A DNA stretch of 39,340 nt from Lachnoclostridium sp. UBA3262 (lineage in GTDB: Bacteria > Bacillota > Clostridia > Lachnospirales > Lachnospiraceae). Positions within the stretch are counted from its first letter, which is position 1; each line of letters starts with the position of its first letter. Under the pieces are notes generated by a model. That model was not told the origin of the DNA, searched no databases, and was given only the letters and a program-made list of their open reading frames with translations. The position numbers were made by a program, and so were the translations under genes. Below are positions 1 to 8,039 of the stretch, piece after piece. The stretch is from the NCBI GenBank assembly GCA_002362575.1, contig DEUM01000031.1, positions 27,615 to 66,954 on the forward strand. The letters are read 5' to 3'.

Positions 1-66
1 GGTGCATTTGTACCGCTGCGTGGCGGCTCTAGTGAGAACGCACTGCCAAAAGGCAAGAAGCCATAG
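1..66 (+). CDS. Possible 3' end of an upstream gene (partial, unidentified)
   Basis: The first frame is open from base 1 to a TAG at 64-66 and would encode 21 residues ending in PKGKKP. Nothing in so short a tail identifies a family. Composition is compatible with coding, but this is weak evidence. The following 67-178 holds short GC-rich complementary stretches and no terminator with a T-run that I can see. It could equally be an untranslated leader or an RNA tail. Confidence 0.2.
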   Translation, partial: GAFVPLRGGSSENALPKGKKP

Positions 67-178
67 GATACTCGCCGCCTTAACAGCATAAGGATAAGCG
101 ATTATCATGGGTTCGACTTGATGTCGTTAGGCTAAACAGAGAAAAAGCTTTTTATAGTAGAATCGTGCGTAGAAAAAC

Positions 179-207
179 TTGCAGTTTTTGTATTTCTCAT
201 GTATCAT
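179..207 (+). promoter_or_regulatory. Candidate promoter of the Rrf2 regulator gene
   Basis: A -35-like TTGCAG (179-184) and a -10-like TATCAT (202-207) are separated by 17 bases. They lie about 65 bases upstream of the ATG. A TAGGAAA motif follows at 218-224. The same heptamer recurs around the promoter of the next gene, so it may be an autoregulatory operator half-site. Confidence 0.45.
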
Positions 208-272
208 ATAGACATACTAGGAAAAAGAGAGCTTTATTGGAAAGTACCAATGCTCTCGGAACGGAGGCTGTT

Positions 273-707
273 ATGAAAATATCGACAAAGGGAAGGTATG
301 CTCTGCGCATGATGCTGGATTTGGCTCTGAATGATACAGAAAAACCGGTTCGAATCAAAGAAATTGCCAGCCGGCAGAATATTTCTGATAAATATCTGGA
401 GCAGATTATTTCAGTTTTGAATAAGGCGCGGTATGTCCGAAGTATTCGTGGCCCGCAGGGAGGATATCTGCTTACGAAAAAACCGGAGGAGTATACAGTG
501 GGAATGATTCTTCGGCTGACCGAAGGGAGCATGGCGCCGGTAGACTGTATCGATGACGAGATTACTGCCTGTCCCCGTATGGAGGACTGCGCGACAGTTA
601 TCGTCTGGAAGAAATTAAACGAAGCCATAAACGGAGTGATTGACAATATCACGCTGGCAGATTTGGTGGACTGGCAGGTGGCAAAAAACGGGGAGTATTC
701 AATTTGA
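273..707 (+). CDS. Rrf2/IscR-family transcriptional regulator with three cysteines
   Basis: This is a 144-residue winged-helix regulator of the Rrf2 family. It opens with the family signature MKISTKGRYALRMMLDLA and has the wing motif SIRGPQGGYLL around residues 57-67. The ATG at 273 is chosen because GGAGG lies at 263-267 and the family begins here; the 36 residues encoded upstream in frame are not conserved-looking. Three cysteines (C92, C100, C106) sit in the loop where IscR carries its [2Fe-2S] ligands, spaced C-x7-C-x5-C. The gene is followed by two cysteine/methionine synthesis genes. This suggests a CymR-like job in sulfur control, but Bacillus CymR lacks such a cluster, so IscR-like Fe-S sensing is also possible. 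The role is inferred; the family assignment is firm. Confidence 0.93.
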   Translation: MKISTKGRYALRMMLDLALNDTEKPVRIKEIASRQNISDKYLEQIISVLNKARYVRSIRGPQGGYLLTKKPEEYTVGMILRLTEGSMAPVDCIDDEITACPRMEDCATVIVWKKLNEAINGVIDNITLADLVDWQVAKNGEYSI

Positions 708-733
708 AATATAGAAATTCAAAAAAATATATA

Positions 734-808
734 TTTCCTATTGACAAACTATGGAAAATACTGTATGATAGCGTTTGTAAACATAAATCATACTAAACAA
801 GTAGGAAA
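734..808 (+). promoter_or_regulatory. Promoter and candidate Rrf2 operator of the sulfur operon
   Basis: A consensus -35 TTGACA (741-746) and a -10 TATGAT (764-769) are separated by exactly 17 bases. TTTCCTA (734-740) directly abuts the -35, and ATGGAAA (751-757) follows it, giving an inverted TTTCC...GGAAA pair across the -35. A further TAGGAAA lies at 802-808, beyond the start point. Overlap with the core promoter fits a repressor site. That the Rrf2 protein binds here is inference. Confidence 0.7.
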
Positions 809-826
809 ACTATGAAAGGAGTTTTT

Positions 827-2134
827 ATGAGTAAGAAAACATATAAGGAAAGGAATTTACATTTTGAAACATTGCAATTGCATGTCGGACAGGAGCAGGC
901 GGATTCGGTAACAGATGCCAGGGCGGTTCCAATTTATCAGACCTCCTCGTATGTGTTCCACAATAGTGAACATGCGGCGGCGCGTTTTGGACTGACGGAC
1001 GCCGGAAATATTTACGGAAGGCTGACAAACCCGACGCAGGACGTTTTTGAACAGAGAATTGCAGCACTTGAGGGTGGTGTTGCCGCTCTGGCTGTTGCCT
1101 CTGGCGCGGCGGCGATTTCTTATACGATTCAGAATCTGGCGCAGGCGGGCGACCACATTGTGGCGGCAAAAAATATTTATGGAGGAACATATAATCTGTT
1201 GGCGCATACACTGCCACAGTACGGAATTGAAACCACTTTTGTAAATCCATTTGATTACGGGGAAGTGAAGGCAGCGATAAAGGATAATACAAAGGCAGTA
1301 TTCATTGAGACGCTTGGCAATCCAAACTCGGATGTAGTGGATATCGAAGCACTGGCAGATATTGCCCACGAAAACAGGATTCCACTTGTCATTGACAATA
1401 CCTTTGCGACTCCTTATCTGGTGCGTCCGATTGAATACGGGGCGGATATAGTCGTTCACTCGGCAACGAAATTTATCGGCGGACACGGCACGACAATTGG
1501 TGGCGTCATCGTGGATAGTGGGAAATTTGACTGGGAGGCTTCTGGTAAATTTGCCAGCCTGACAGAGCCAAATCCAAGCTATCATGGAATCAGCTTTACA
1601 AAGGCAGTCGGAGCGGCGGCGTTTGTCACGAAGATTCGTGCTATTTTGTTACGTGACACCGGAGCAACGTTATCGCCGTTTCATGCTTTCTTTTTCCTTC
1701 AGGGACTGGAAACTCTGTCACTCCGTGTAGAGCGCCATGTCGAAAATGCGCTGAAGGTAGTGGAATACTTGAACAGTCACCCGCAGGTGGAAAAGGTGAA
1801 CCATCCTGCCGTAACAGAGGATTCGGAGCAGAAGAAGCTCTATAAAAAGTATTTTCCGAATGGCGGCGGCTCTATTTTTACTTTTGAAATAAAGGGAGAT
1901 GCGGAGAAGGCAAAAGAGTTTATTGATAATCTGGAACTGTTCTCTCTGCTGGCAAATGTGGCGGATGTGAAATCGCTTGTGATTCACCCGGCGTCAACGA
2001 CGCACTCTCAGTTGAGCGAGGAGGAGCTGTTGGAGCAGGGAATCAAACCGAATACGATTCGTCTGTCTATTGGAACAGAAAATGTCGAGGATATCATAGA
2101 GGATTTGGCGGAAGCATTTAAGGCGGTAGAATGA
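827..2134 (+). CDS. O-acetylhomoserine sulfhydrylase (PLP-dependent Cys/Met metabolism enzyme)
   Basis: The 435-residue protein belongs to the Cys/Met metabolism PLP enzyme family and is most like O-acetyl-L-homoserine aminocarboxypropyltransferase. That enzyme makes homocysteine from O-acetylhomoserine and sulfide in the cytoplasm. The N-terminus (FETLQLHVGQ), the glycine/alanine-rich ALAVASGAAAI stretch, DNTFATP and SATKFIGGHGT are all typical; the PLP-binding lysine is K215. The length fits the MetY branch (about 430) rather than the shorter MetB/MetC branch (about 380-400). The ATG at 827 is preferred over the in-frame ATG at 812 because AAAGGAG (816-821) lies just ahead of it. Cysteine synthase follows after 28 bases, so the two are likely co-transcribed. 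The alternative is a cystathionine gamma-synthase-like activity. Confidence 0.93.
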   Translation: MSKKTYKERNLHFETLQLHVGQEQADSVTDARAVPIYQTSSYVFHNSEHAAARFGLTDAGNIYGRLTNPTQDVFEQRIAALEGGVAALAVASGAAAISYTIQNLAQAGDHIVAAKNIYGGTYNLLAHTLPQYGIETTFVNPFDYGEVKAAIKDNTKAVFIETLGNPNSDVVDIEALADIAHENRIPLVIDNTFATPYLVRPIEYGADIVVHSATKFIGGHGTTIGGVIVDSGKFDWEASGKFASLTEPNPSYHGISFTKAVGAAAFVTKIRAILLRDTGATLSPFHAFFFLQGLETLSLRVERHVENALKVVEYLNSHPQVEKVNHPAVTEDSEQKKLYKKYFPNGGGSIFTFEIKGDAEKAKEFIDNLELFSLLANVADVKSLVIHPASTTHSQLSEEELLEQGIKPNTIRLSIGTENVEDIIEDLAEAFKAVE

Positions 2135-2162
2135 GTAAATAGAAAGAAAGGAAGTGTCATAG

Positions 2163-3089
2163 ATGGCAGTTTACAAAAAAGCGACGGAATTGGTAGGGAA
2201 TACCCCTCTTTTAGAGTTGAGTAATTATGAAAAGGAAAATAAATTGCAGGCAACGCTTCTTGCCAAGCTGGAATATTTTAATCCGGCGGGAAGCGTAAAA
2301 GACCGTATCGCCAAGGAAATCATTGAAGATGCCTTGGAGAGTGGAAAATTGAATCAGGACTCGGTTATTATTGAGCCTACCAGTGGAAATACCGGAATTG
2401 GTCTGGCTTCGATTGCCGCTTCCCTTGGCATCCGGATTATCATTACGATGCCGGAGACGATGAGCGTGGAGCGTAGAAATCTCATGAAAGCCCATGGGGC
2501 GGAGCTGGTTCTGACGGATGGGGCAAAGGGTATGAAGGGAGCCATTGCCAAGGCGGAGGAACTGGCAGAGAGCACACCGAACAGCTTTATACCGGGGCAG
2601 TTTGTGAATCCATTGAATCCGCGGGCCCATCTGCGTTCGACTGGGCCGGAAATATGGGAGGATACAGAAGGAAAGGTCGACATTTTTGTTGCCGGCGTTG
2701 GAACCGGTGGTACGGTATCGGGCGTCGGAGAGTTTTTGAAATCGAAAAATCCGGATGTAAAGATTGTGGCTGTTGAGCCGGCGTCCTCGCCGGTACTGTC
2801 TAAGGGAGAGGCAGGGGCGCATAAGATTCAGGGGATTGGAGCCGGATTTGTACCGGATACGCTGAATATGAAAATATATGATGAAATCATTGCCGTGGAG
2901 AACGAAGATGCGTTTGCAACCGGACGGGAGATAGCAAGAAGGGAAGGAATTCTGGTGGGAATTTCCTCAGGAGCTGCAGTGTGGGCGGCCACGGAACTGG
3001 CAAAAAGACCGGAAAATAAAGGAAAGACAATTGTCGCGCTTCTCCCAGATACGGGAGACCGTTATCTGTCCACGCCGATGTTTTCTTAG
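2163..3089 (+). CDS. cysK: Cysteine synthase A (O-acetylserine sulfhydrylase)
   Basis: The 308-residue cytoplasmic PLP enzyme makes cysteine from O-acetylserine and sulfide. The PLP lysine is K46 in NPAGSVKDR, and the phosphate and substrate loops appear as TSGNTG (73-78) and a glycine-rich GVGTGGTVSG segment in the second half. The length is normal for CysK/CysM. The start follows a GAAAGGAAG ribosome site. In Bacillus, CysK also acts as a partner of the Rrf2 regulator CymR. Having an Rrf2 gene, a sulfhydrylase and cysK in a row fits a sulfur-control locus. The stop codon overlaps the stop of the convergent araC-type gene by three bases, and no separate terminator is visible. Confidence 0.95.
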   Translation: MAVYKKATELVGNTPLLELSNYEKENKLQATLLAKLEYFNPAGSVKDRIAKEIIEDALESGKLNQDSVIIEPTSGNTGIGLASIAASLGIRIIITMPETMSVERRNLMKAHGAELVLTDGAKGMKGAIAKAEELAESTPNSFIPGQFVNPLNPRAHLRSTGPEIWEDTEGKVDIFVAGVGTGGTVSGVGEFLKSKNPDVKIVAVEPASSPVLSKGEAGAHKIQGIGAGFVPDTLNMKIYDEIIAVENEDAFATGREIARREGILVGISSGAAVWAATELAKRPENKGKTIVALLPDTGDRYLSTPMFS

Positions 3090-3934
3090 ACCTTCCGGCT
3101 CAGCCTGTACTCACTGGGAGACATGCCAACGTGTTTACGAAATACTTTGGCAAAATAGTTACTATCTGAGAAACCGCACTTGCCGGCAATTTCTTTCATG
3201 CTGAGAGTGCTATTCAGTAATAGAGTAATGGCACATTCCAGACGCAGATGATTCAGATAAGCAAGCGGAGAGATGCCATATCGGGAATGGAACTGTCGGG
3301 AAAAATGCGGCAGGGAGATGTGGAGTCTGTCACATAATTCAGAAAGGGAAAATGGGGAGGCATAGTGCTGATTCAGCCATTGCCTGCCCTTTTCTATTGT
3401 GGAGACGATAGGTTTCCCATGCAGCTCCGTCTCACGAAGCAAAAACGTCAGAAATTGGTACAAAAAGCAGGAGGCCTCATACTTTTCATAATGCCTTCCA
3501 CTCTGGAGTGCCGTGTATTCCTGCCGGAATACATTCAAAAAGGAAGGGGAGTCATGAAAGTGAAGGCAGCTGCCGGATTTTTCCTGAATGGCAGATACAA
3601 TCTGTTGAGCGAGATAGCCGTCAAAGTGCAGGTAGAAAAAACGCCAGCCATGATCTGGCGCAGAGTCAATATAATATCTGCTTTCATCGGGAAAGGAAAC
3701 GAGAAAGGCAGAGCCAGCTTCCATTTTCTCTTTATTGCCACCTATCTCAAAATATCCGCTGCCTTCGAGTGTATACTGGAACAGAAAGCCCTCGTAATTA
3801 CTGCGGGATGCGTTGTCAAAAAAGTAATTTTCGTTCTGTCGGTGTTCCACTCCCAAGTCGTACAAAATCAGAGGGGCAGGAGTCAGCCCATCATCGTTTA
3901 AAAATCCATATGAACCAAATTTATCGAATATCAA
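3086..3934 (-). CDS. AraC-family transcriptional regulator
   Basis: The 282-residue protein has an N-terminal cupin-like sensing half (about residues 25-150, with the FFYLHFDG core) and a C-terminal double helix-turn-helix (about 185-280). The HTH includes FSLSELCDRLHISLPHFSRQ and the family signature GFSDSNYFAKVFRKHVGMSPSEYR. The start is TTG at 3932-3934, supported by AGGAGGG seven bases upstream. It is transcribed divergently from the GH27 glycosidase gene. AraC proteins of this build usually activate a neighbouring sugar-use gene, so the glycosidase is the likely target. The effector cannot be read from sequence. Confidence 0.93.
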   Translation of the reverse strand: MIFDKFGSYGFLNDDGLTPAPLILYDLGVEHRQNENYFFDNASRSNYEGFLFQYTLEGSGYFEIGGNKEKMEAGSAFLVSFPDESRYYIDSAPDHGWRFFYLHFDGYLAQQIVSAIQEKSGSCLHFHDSPSFLNVFRQEYTALQSGRHYEKYEASCFLYQFLTFLLRETELHGKPIVSTIEKGRQWLNQHYASPFSLSELCDRLHISLPHFSRQFHSRYGISPLAYLNHLRLECAITLLLNSTLSMKEIAGKCGFSDSNYFAKVFRKHVGMSPSEYRLSRKV

Positions 3935-4072
3935 AAATTTACCCTCCTATAACAAAAGAATACTCTAAACATTATATCATATAGACGTTATAATAAAAAT
4001 AGAAATTTTGAAACAGGAAAATATCGACTAAACAGGGTGTTTTTTAATACTCTTAGATTGGAGGGATTCACA
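3935..4072. promoter_or_regulatory. Divergent control region between araC-type and GH27 genes
   Basis: This AT-rich 138-base spacer has a TATAAT on the plus strand at 3989-3994, pointing to the glycosidase, with only a poor -35 (TAAACA, 3966-3971). That fits an activator-dependent promoter. On the minus strand TATAAT occurs at 3976-3971, pointing to the regulator. The two -10 boxes are interleaved. No clear pair of direct repeats for AraC binding was identified by eye. Confidence 0.45.
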
Positions 4073-5338
4073 GTGAAAAAGAAAGGAACGAATCAGAGGC
4101 CGCCTATGGGGTGGAACAGCTACGACTACTATGACACAACGGTAAATGAGGAACAAATACGGGCAAATGCGGACTACATGGCAGAGCATTTGCTTGAGTA
4201 CGGCTGGGAGTACATTGTGGTAGATATTGCATGGTATTCTTATGATGCTGGTAAGCAGAGGGATAAGCACCAGTATGTACCATTCTGCCAGATGGAAATG
4301 GATGACTATTCCAGACTCCTTCCGTGTCCGGAGCGTTTCCCGTCTTCTGCAGGAGGGAAAGGCTTTCAGCCGCTGGCGGATTATGTTCACAGTAAGGGGT
4401 TGAAATTTGGAATCCATATTATGAGAGGAATTCCGAGGCTCGCAGCACATAATCATCTGAAAATATTAGGAACGGATAAAACGGCAAACGAAATTGCAAG
4501 TCCGTATTCTACCTGTTCGTGGAACCCCGATATGTACGGCGTCGTGCCGGGCGAGGAAGGAGCGCAGGAATACTATGATTCCCTTCTGGCGCTGTATGCA
4601 GAGTGGGGAGTGGACTTTATAAAATGTGATGATATCTGCCGTATGGATGCGGCTTCCTCAAAGGAAGAAATCCGTATGCTGCACAAGGCAATCGAGAAGT
4701 GCGGCAGGGATATTGTTCTTAGTTTATCGCCGGGTCCTGCGATTGTGGAGGAAGCAGAGTTTTATCATGACAATGCAACGATGTGGAGAATTACAGATGA
4801 TTTTTGGGATAACTGGAATTCTCTCCGCGATATGTTTGACCGTTGCCGGAACTGGCAGGAGCATGTGAGGGATGGCGGCTATCCGGATTGTGATATGCTG
4901 CCGCTTGGCTGGATAGGCAGGGGATTTGATGATGAGAGGCAGACGAATTTCACGAAAGAGGAGCAGAGGACAATGATGACGCTCTGGTGTATATTCCGTT
5001 CCCCGCTTATGCTTGGCGCAGAAATGACAAAGCTGGATGATGAGACATTGGCATTGTTGACAAATCCGGAGGTGCTCCGGCTGTTATCTGTGTCGGAAAA
5101 GGCGAGGGAGAGCTATCGTGATGAGAACACAATCGTGTGGCAGGCAGGAGACAGCGAGGGGGAAGCAGAGTATCTCGCAGTGTTTAATATCTCTGAAAAA
5201 GTAAATTCTGTTCCAGTCTCTAAATTTGCTGAAACAAAGGGAACGCAGGTGAAAGATTTGTGGGAAAATAAGCTGGTGGATGTTTCCAAAAAATGTGATA
5301 TTCCGGCGCATGGGTGCGTTCTCTATAAGATAAGTTAG
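4073..5338 (+). CDS. GH27-family alpha-galactosidase-like glycoside hydrolase
   Basis: The 421-residue protein is a (beta/alpha)8 glycosidase of family GH27 (alpha-galactosidase / alpha-N-acetylgalactosaminidase). The hallmark PPMGWNSYD lies at the N-terminus. The nucleophile region FIKCDD gives D186, and the acid/base region WRITDD gives D243. A C-terminal beta domain follows, ending in PAHGCVLYKI. There is no signal peptide, so it should act on imported oligosaccharides inside the cell. The GTG at 4073 is chosen because TTGGAGGG (4058-4064) precedes it; an ATG at 4037 lacks such a site. It is divergent from an AraC regulator, and no sugar transporter is adjacent. The exact substrate is uncertain. 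Confidence 0.88.
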   Translation: MKKKGTNQRPPMGWNSYDYYDTTVNEEQIRANADYMAEHLLEYGWEYIVVDIAWYSYDAGKQRDKHQYVPFCQMEMDDYSRLLPCPERFPSSAGGKGFQPLADYVHSKGLKFGIHIMRGIPRLAAHNHLKILGTDKTANEIASPYSTCSWNPDMYGVVPGEEGAQEYYDSLLALYAEWGVDFIKCDDICRMDAASSKEEIRMLHKAIEKCGRDIVLSLSPGPAIVEEAEFYHDNATMWRITDDFWDNWNSLRDMFDRCRNWQEHVRDGGYPDCDMLPLGWIGRGFDDERQTNFTKEEQRTMMTLWCIFRSPLMLGAEMTKLDDETLALLTNPEVLRLLSVSEKARESYRDENTIVWQAGDSEGEAEYLAVFNISEKVNSVPVSKFAETKGTQVKDLWENKLVDVSKKCDIPAHGCVLYKIS

Positions 5339-5364
5339 TTTCGCCCTGCCTTTCTAGCTCTTAA

Positions 5365-5496
5365 TCACCGTTTCAGGGGGGATGGCTTAATACATGTGAA
5401 AAATCTAGGATTGTGACTTTCGGAGACGATTACAATGATATTGATATGTTGAGATTATGCGGTATGGGAGTGGCTGTTGAAAATGCACTATTGATT
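5365..5496 (+). pseudogene. Remnant of a HAD (Cof-type) phosphatase
   Basis: From about 5365 the plus strand encodes a short piece containing IVTFGDDYNDIDMLRLCGMG followed by VAVENA. This is the C-terminal metal-binding motif IV (GDxxND..ML..G..VAV.NA) of Cof-type HAD phosphatases. The rest of the enzyme, about 200 residues upstream and a short tail, is missing. An in-frame stop lies at 5362-5364, and after VAVENA the reading drifts into non-conserved sequence. There is no ribosome site ahead of it. It is best read as a decayed gene left between the glycosidase and FprA. Confidence 0.75.
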
Positions 5497-5505
5497 TTCA
5501 TTCCA

Positions 5506-5545
5506 TATAATGGTATTCTTTATGTTGTCAGTAATGAATACCATT
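5506..5545 (+). promoter_or_regulatory. 10-bp inverted repeat over a TATAAT box upstream of fprA
   Basis: AATGGTATTC (5509-5518) and GAATACCATT (5536-5545) are perfect inverted copies separated by 17 bases. TATAAT at 5506-5511 overlaps the left arm, and the right arm ends about 9 bases before the AGGAGG of fprA. It could be a repressor operator or a leader hairpin. There is no T-run, so it is not a terminator. Confidence 0.5.
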
Positions 5546-5566
5546 TATTTGTAAGGAGGAATTGCA

Positions 5567-6730
5567 ATGAGCAAAGTAACGATTTCCGATACGATTCGCT
5601 ATATCGGTGTAGATGACAAGACAATTGATTTATTTGAGAGCCAGTACATTGTTCCGAATGGCGTTTCTTATAATTCATATTTAATTTTAGATGATAAGGT
5701 TGCTGTGATGGATACGGTGGATGCCAGAAAGACTGAGGAGTGGATGGCAAATCTGGAGAGAGAGCTGGCAGGAAGAACGCCGGATTATCTGATAATCTCT
5801 CATTTAGAGCCGGACCACAGTGGAAGTATTCAGAAGGCAGTGGACAAGTATCCGGAGATGAAACTGGTAAGTAATGCAAAAGTATTTGCGATGATACCGC
5901 AGTTTTTTGATTGTGATTTGGAAGATAAGAAAGTAGTAGTGGCAGAAGGAGATACGCTGGAGCTGGGAAGCCATACCTTACAGTTTTATATGGCGCCTAT
6001 GGTACATTGGCCGGAGGTTATGGTAGAATATGAGACAAGTGAAAAGGTTCTTTTCTCCGCAGATGCCTTTGGAAAATTCGGTGCGCTGGATACGGACGAG
6101 GACTGGGCGTGCGAGGCGAGAAGATACTATTTTAATATTGTCGGAAAATATGGTGCGCAGGCGTCTGCCCTATTGAAGAAGGCATCGGGACTTGATATAC
6201 AGACGATTTGTCCTCTGCATGGCCCAATTCTTAGTGAAAACTTGGAATATTATATCGGCAAGTATGTGACTTGGAGCAGCTATGAGTCGGAGGATGACGG
6301 TGTGCTGGTGGCATATGCGTCTATTCATGGAAATACGGCAAAAGCGGCAAAGAAGCTTGGGGAAATATTAGAGAAAAAGGGTGCCAAAAAAGTTGTTGTC
6401 AGTGATCTGGCAAGAGAGGATATGGCAGAGGTAATTGAAGATGCGTTCCGCTATGATAAGATTGTGGTGGCATGTGCCACTTACGACGGCGCTCTGTTCC
6501 CATGCATGGAGGACTTTTTGTACCATTTGAGCATTAAAAATTATCAGAAGAAAAAGGTAGCCCTTATGGAAAATGGAAGCTGGGCGCCTATGGCAAATAA
6601 GAAAATGAGAGCATATTTCGAGGGTATGAAAAATATTACGATTTGTGAGAATATGGTATCTATTAAGTCAGCCATGAAGGAGAATAACGTTTCGGAAATG
6701 GAAGCATTAGCCGATGAACTGCTGGGTTAG
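5567..6730 (+). CDS. fprA: Flavodiiron protein (FprA-type oxygen/NO reductase)
   Basis: The 387-residue cytoplasmic protein has an N-terminal metallo-beta-lactamase-like diiron domain (about 1-245) and a C-terminal flavodoxin domain binding FMN (about 250-387). The diiron ligands are visible as H79-x-E81-x-D83-H84 in SHLEPDHSG, a histidine in PMVHWPEV, an aspartate in FSADAFG and a histidine in CPLHGPI. The flavodoxin phosphate loop is YASIHGNTAKAA. It reduces O2 to water, or NO to N2O, and protects anaerobes from oxygen. An AGGAGG site sits six bases before the ATG. No rubredoxin is fused or adjacent, so the electron donor must be encoded elsewhere. A shared terminator follows. Confidence 0.96.
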   Translation: MSKVTISDTIRYIGVDDKTIDLFESQYIVPNGVSYNSYLILDDKVAVMDTVDARKTEEWMANLERELAGRTPDYLIISHLEPDHSGSIQKAVDKYPEMKLVSNAKVFAMIPQFFDCDLEDKKVVVAEGDTLELGSHTLQFYMAPMVHWPEVMVEYETSEKVLFSADAFGKFGALDTDEDWACEARRYYFNIVGKYGAQASALLKKASGLDIQTICPLHGPILSENLEYYIGKYVTWSSYESEDDGVLVAYASIHGNTAKAAKKLGEILEKKGAKKVVVSDLAREDMAEVIEDAFRYDKIVVACATYDGALFPCMEDFLYHLSIKNYQKKKVALMENGSWAPMANKKMRAYFEGMKNITICENMVSIKSAMKENNVSEMEALADELLG

Positions 6731-6780
6731 TCTGATATCGTCAGGCTAAGTGATAAAAAAAGAAATTTTTTGAAAGATAA

Positions 6781-6816
6781 AAGAGGAGTTATATCAAATA
6801 AGATATGACTCCTCTT
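6781..6816. terminator. Bidirectional intrinsic terminator
   Basis: A 15-bp stem with one G-T pair (6781-6795 with 6802-6816) closes a six-base loop. It is flanked by A-rich sequence on the left and AAAA on the right, so it can end transcription from fprA and from the convergent DUF4317 gene. Confidence 0.85.
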
Positions 6817-6822
6817 AAAAGA

Positions 6823-7971
6823 TTATTCGGACTCGGGTTGTGCCATGCCGGATACGATTTGTATACCGTTGACTTCAACTAAATCATTGATTTCGATTAC
6901 GAGACAGGGAACGCCGTCAATCACTCTGGTTTCCACAAGGTCGGTGCGCTCCGGATTTACCTGTACTGTCACATCCGGTGTGCGGACTTCAAATTTCCGG
7001 GTGTTGGAAATATTGTCTGCCATCAGTTCTTCCTTTTCCCCGACTGTCTCGTCAAAGCGGGTTTCAAATCGTTCAATTTTTTCTTCATCTACACCGCTTT
7101 TTTCCAAGAGTCTGCCCATATCGTTCCGGTCAAGAGCGAGCGGCTCGGGATTTTCTTTGTTTTCCTCTACCATCTGGTTTAGATTCTCGTGGATATTTTT
7201 GATTAACTCGTAATCGCAGTCCAGTCCAAGTGACTCCTCTACAATGGCGTTAAAGGTTTCCTTCTGGCTCTTTGCCGGTAACGGCATCTGACAGCCGAGC
7301 AGGTTTTCGGTAATGGCAAGGTCAAGCTCGTCGGAGTTTTTCGAATAATAAAGCAGGCTGTGTATATCCATGTTCCGGTCATTGAATGATGGGAATAAAA
7401 AGCCAAGTTCCGGCGGCTGTACAAGCCAGTCCCGGATTCGGTCCTGAATATGGTTTGTCTCAGCATTATAGCACAGTCCCGGTTTTGTCAGTTTGACCGG
7501 GCAGATGCTGCAGAGTATATAATCGTATACATACTCGGAGGCGTCAAAGTTTTCGACGCCATCGGAGGTGATTTTGGGGATGTCGTAGGCGTCATGAACA
7601 AGAATGATAAAATAATTCTCCGGATAATTGTAATTCTCAATGACCTTATCATAAAACTGTCCGAGAAGTTCTTCATCCTGTAATTTGCTTTGTACGAGCT
7701 GCATTAAAAATTTTTGTGCGCCGTCTTCTCTTGTTTCCTGTTCTGTAGGAAATTCCATATTCAGTAACGTTCTTCCAATCGAGCCGGAGAGGGTTTTGCG
7801 AAAAATATCTATGTATTTGAACATCTCTTCCTCAGGAAGGCTAAGAAAGGCTTCCTTTAGCTCAAGGCGTTTATTTTTTTCAGCGTCGACATAGCAGCCG
7901 CAAAGTCTGGTAACACTGCATTTTGTTTTTGTAAACCGTTTTTTTATTTCTGATATTTCTTTTTTGTTCAT
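6823..7971 (-). CDS. DUF4317 family protein, function unknown
   Basis: The 382-residue protein matches what I know of the DUF4317 family of Clostridia, which typically begins MNKKEI.EIKKRF and continues with T.L.GCYVD. Here that is MNKKEISEIKKRF with RLCGCYVDAEKNKRL. It has no signal peptide or membrane segment and is rich in acidic and charged residues, so it should be cytoplasmic. GGGAGG lies seven bases before the ATG. A minus-strand promoter candidate, TTGTAA (8031-8026) and TAAAAT (8009-8004) with a 16-base spacer, lies upstream. It stands alone, convergent with fprA and divergent from the sigma-factor gene. No function is known to me. Confidence 0.9.
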   Translation of the reverse strand: MNKKEISEIKKRFTKTKCSVTRLCGCYVDAEKNKRLELKEAFLSLPEEEMFKYIDIFRKTLSGSIGRTLLNMEFPTEQETREDGAQKFLMQLVQSKLQDEELLGQFYDKVIENYNYPENYFIILVHDAYDIPKITSDGVENFDASEYVYDYILCSICPVKLTKPGLCYNAETNHIQDRIRDWLVQPPELGFLFPSFNDRNMDIHSLLYYSKNSDELDLAITENLLGCQMPLPAKSQKETFNAIVEESLGLDCDYELIKNIHENLNQMVEENKENPEPLALDRNDMGRLLEKSGVDEEKIERFETRFDETVGEKEELMADNISNTRKFEVRTPDVTVQVNPERTDLVETRVIDGVPCLVIEINDLVEVNGIQIVSGMAQPESE

Positions 7972-8039
7972 AGTATCCTCCCTCTGTCATTATTGCTATT
8001 CCTATTTTAACACAACTTTCTGATTTTACAATAGCCATG

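Noticed and set aside
1..160. Possible tmRNA or other structured RNA tail, because of a GGGTTCGACTT stretch near 109-119.
   Set aside because: The bases around it do not form a T-arm, no acceptor stem or CCA end is present, and no tag-peptide frame is seen.
857..1585. A 242-codon open frame on the minus strand.
   Set aside because: It lies entirely inside the sulfhydrylase gene, has no ribosome site and no recognisable protein pattern; it is a shadow frame.
3365..3984. Plus-strand open frames of 178 and 158 codons.
   Set aside because: They are antisense to the AraC gene, whose protein is clearly conserved, and show no domain features.
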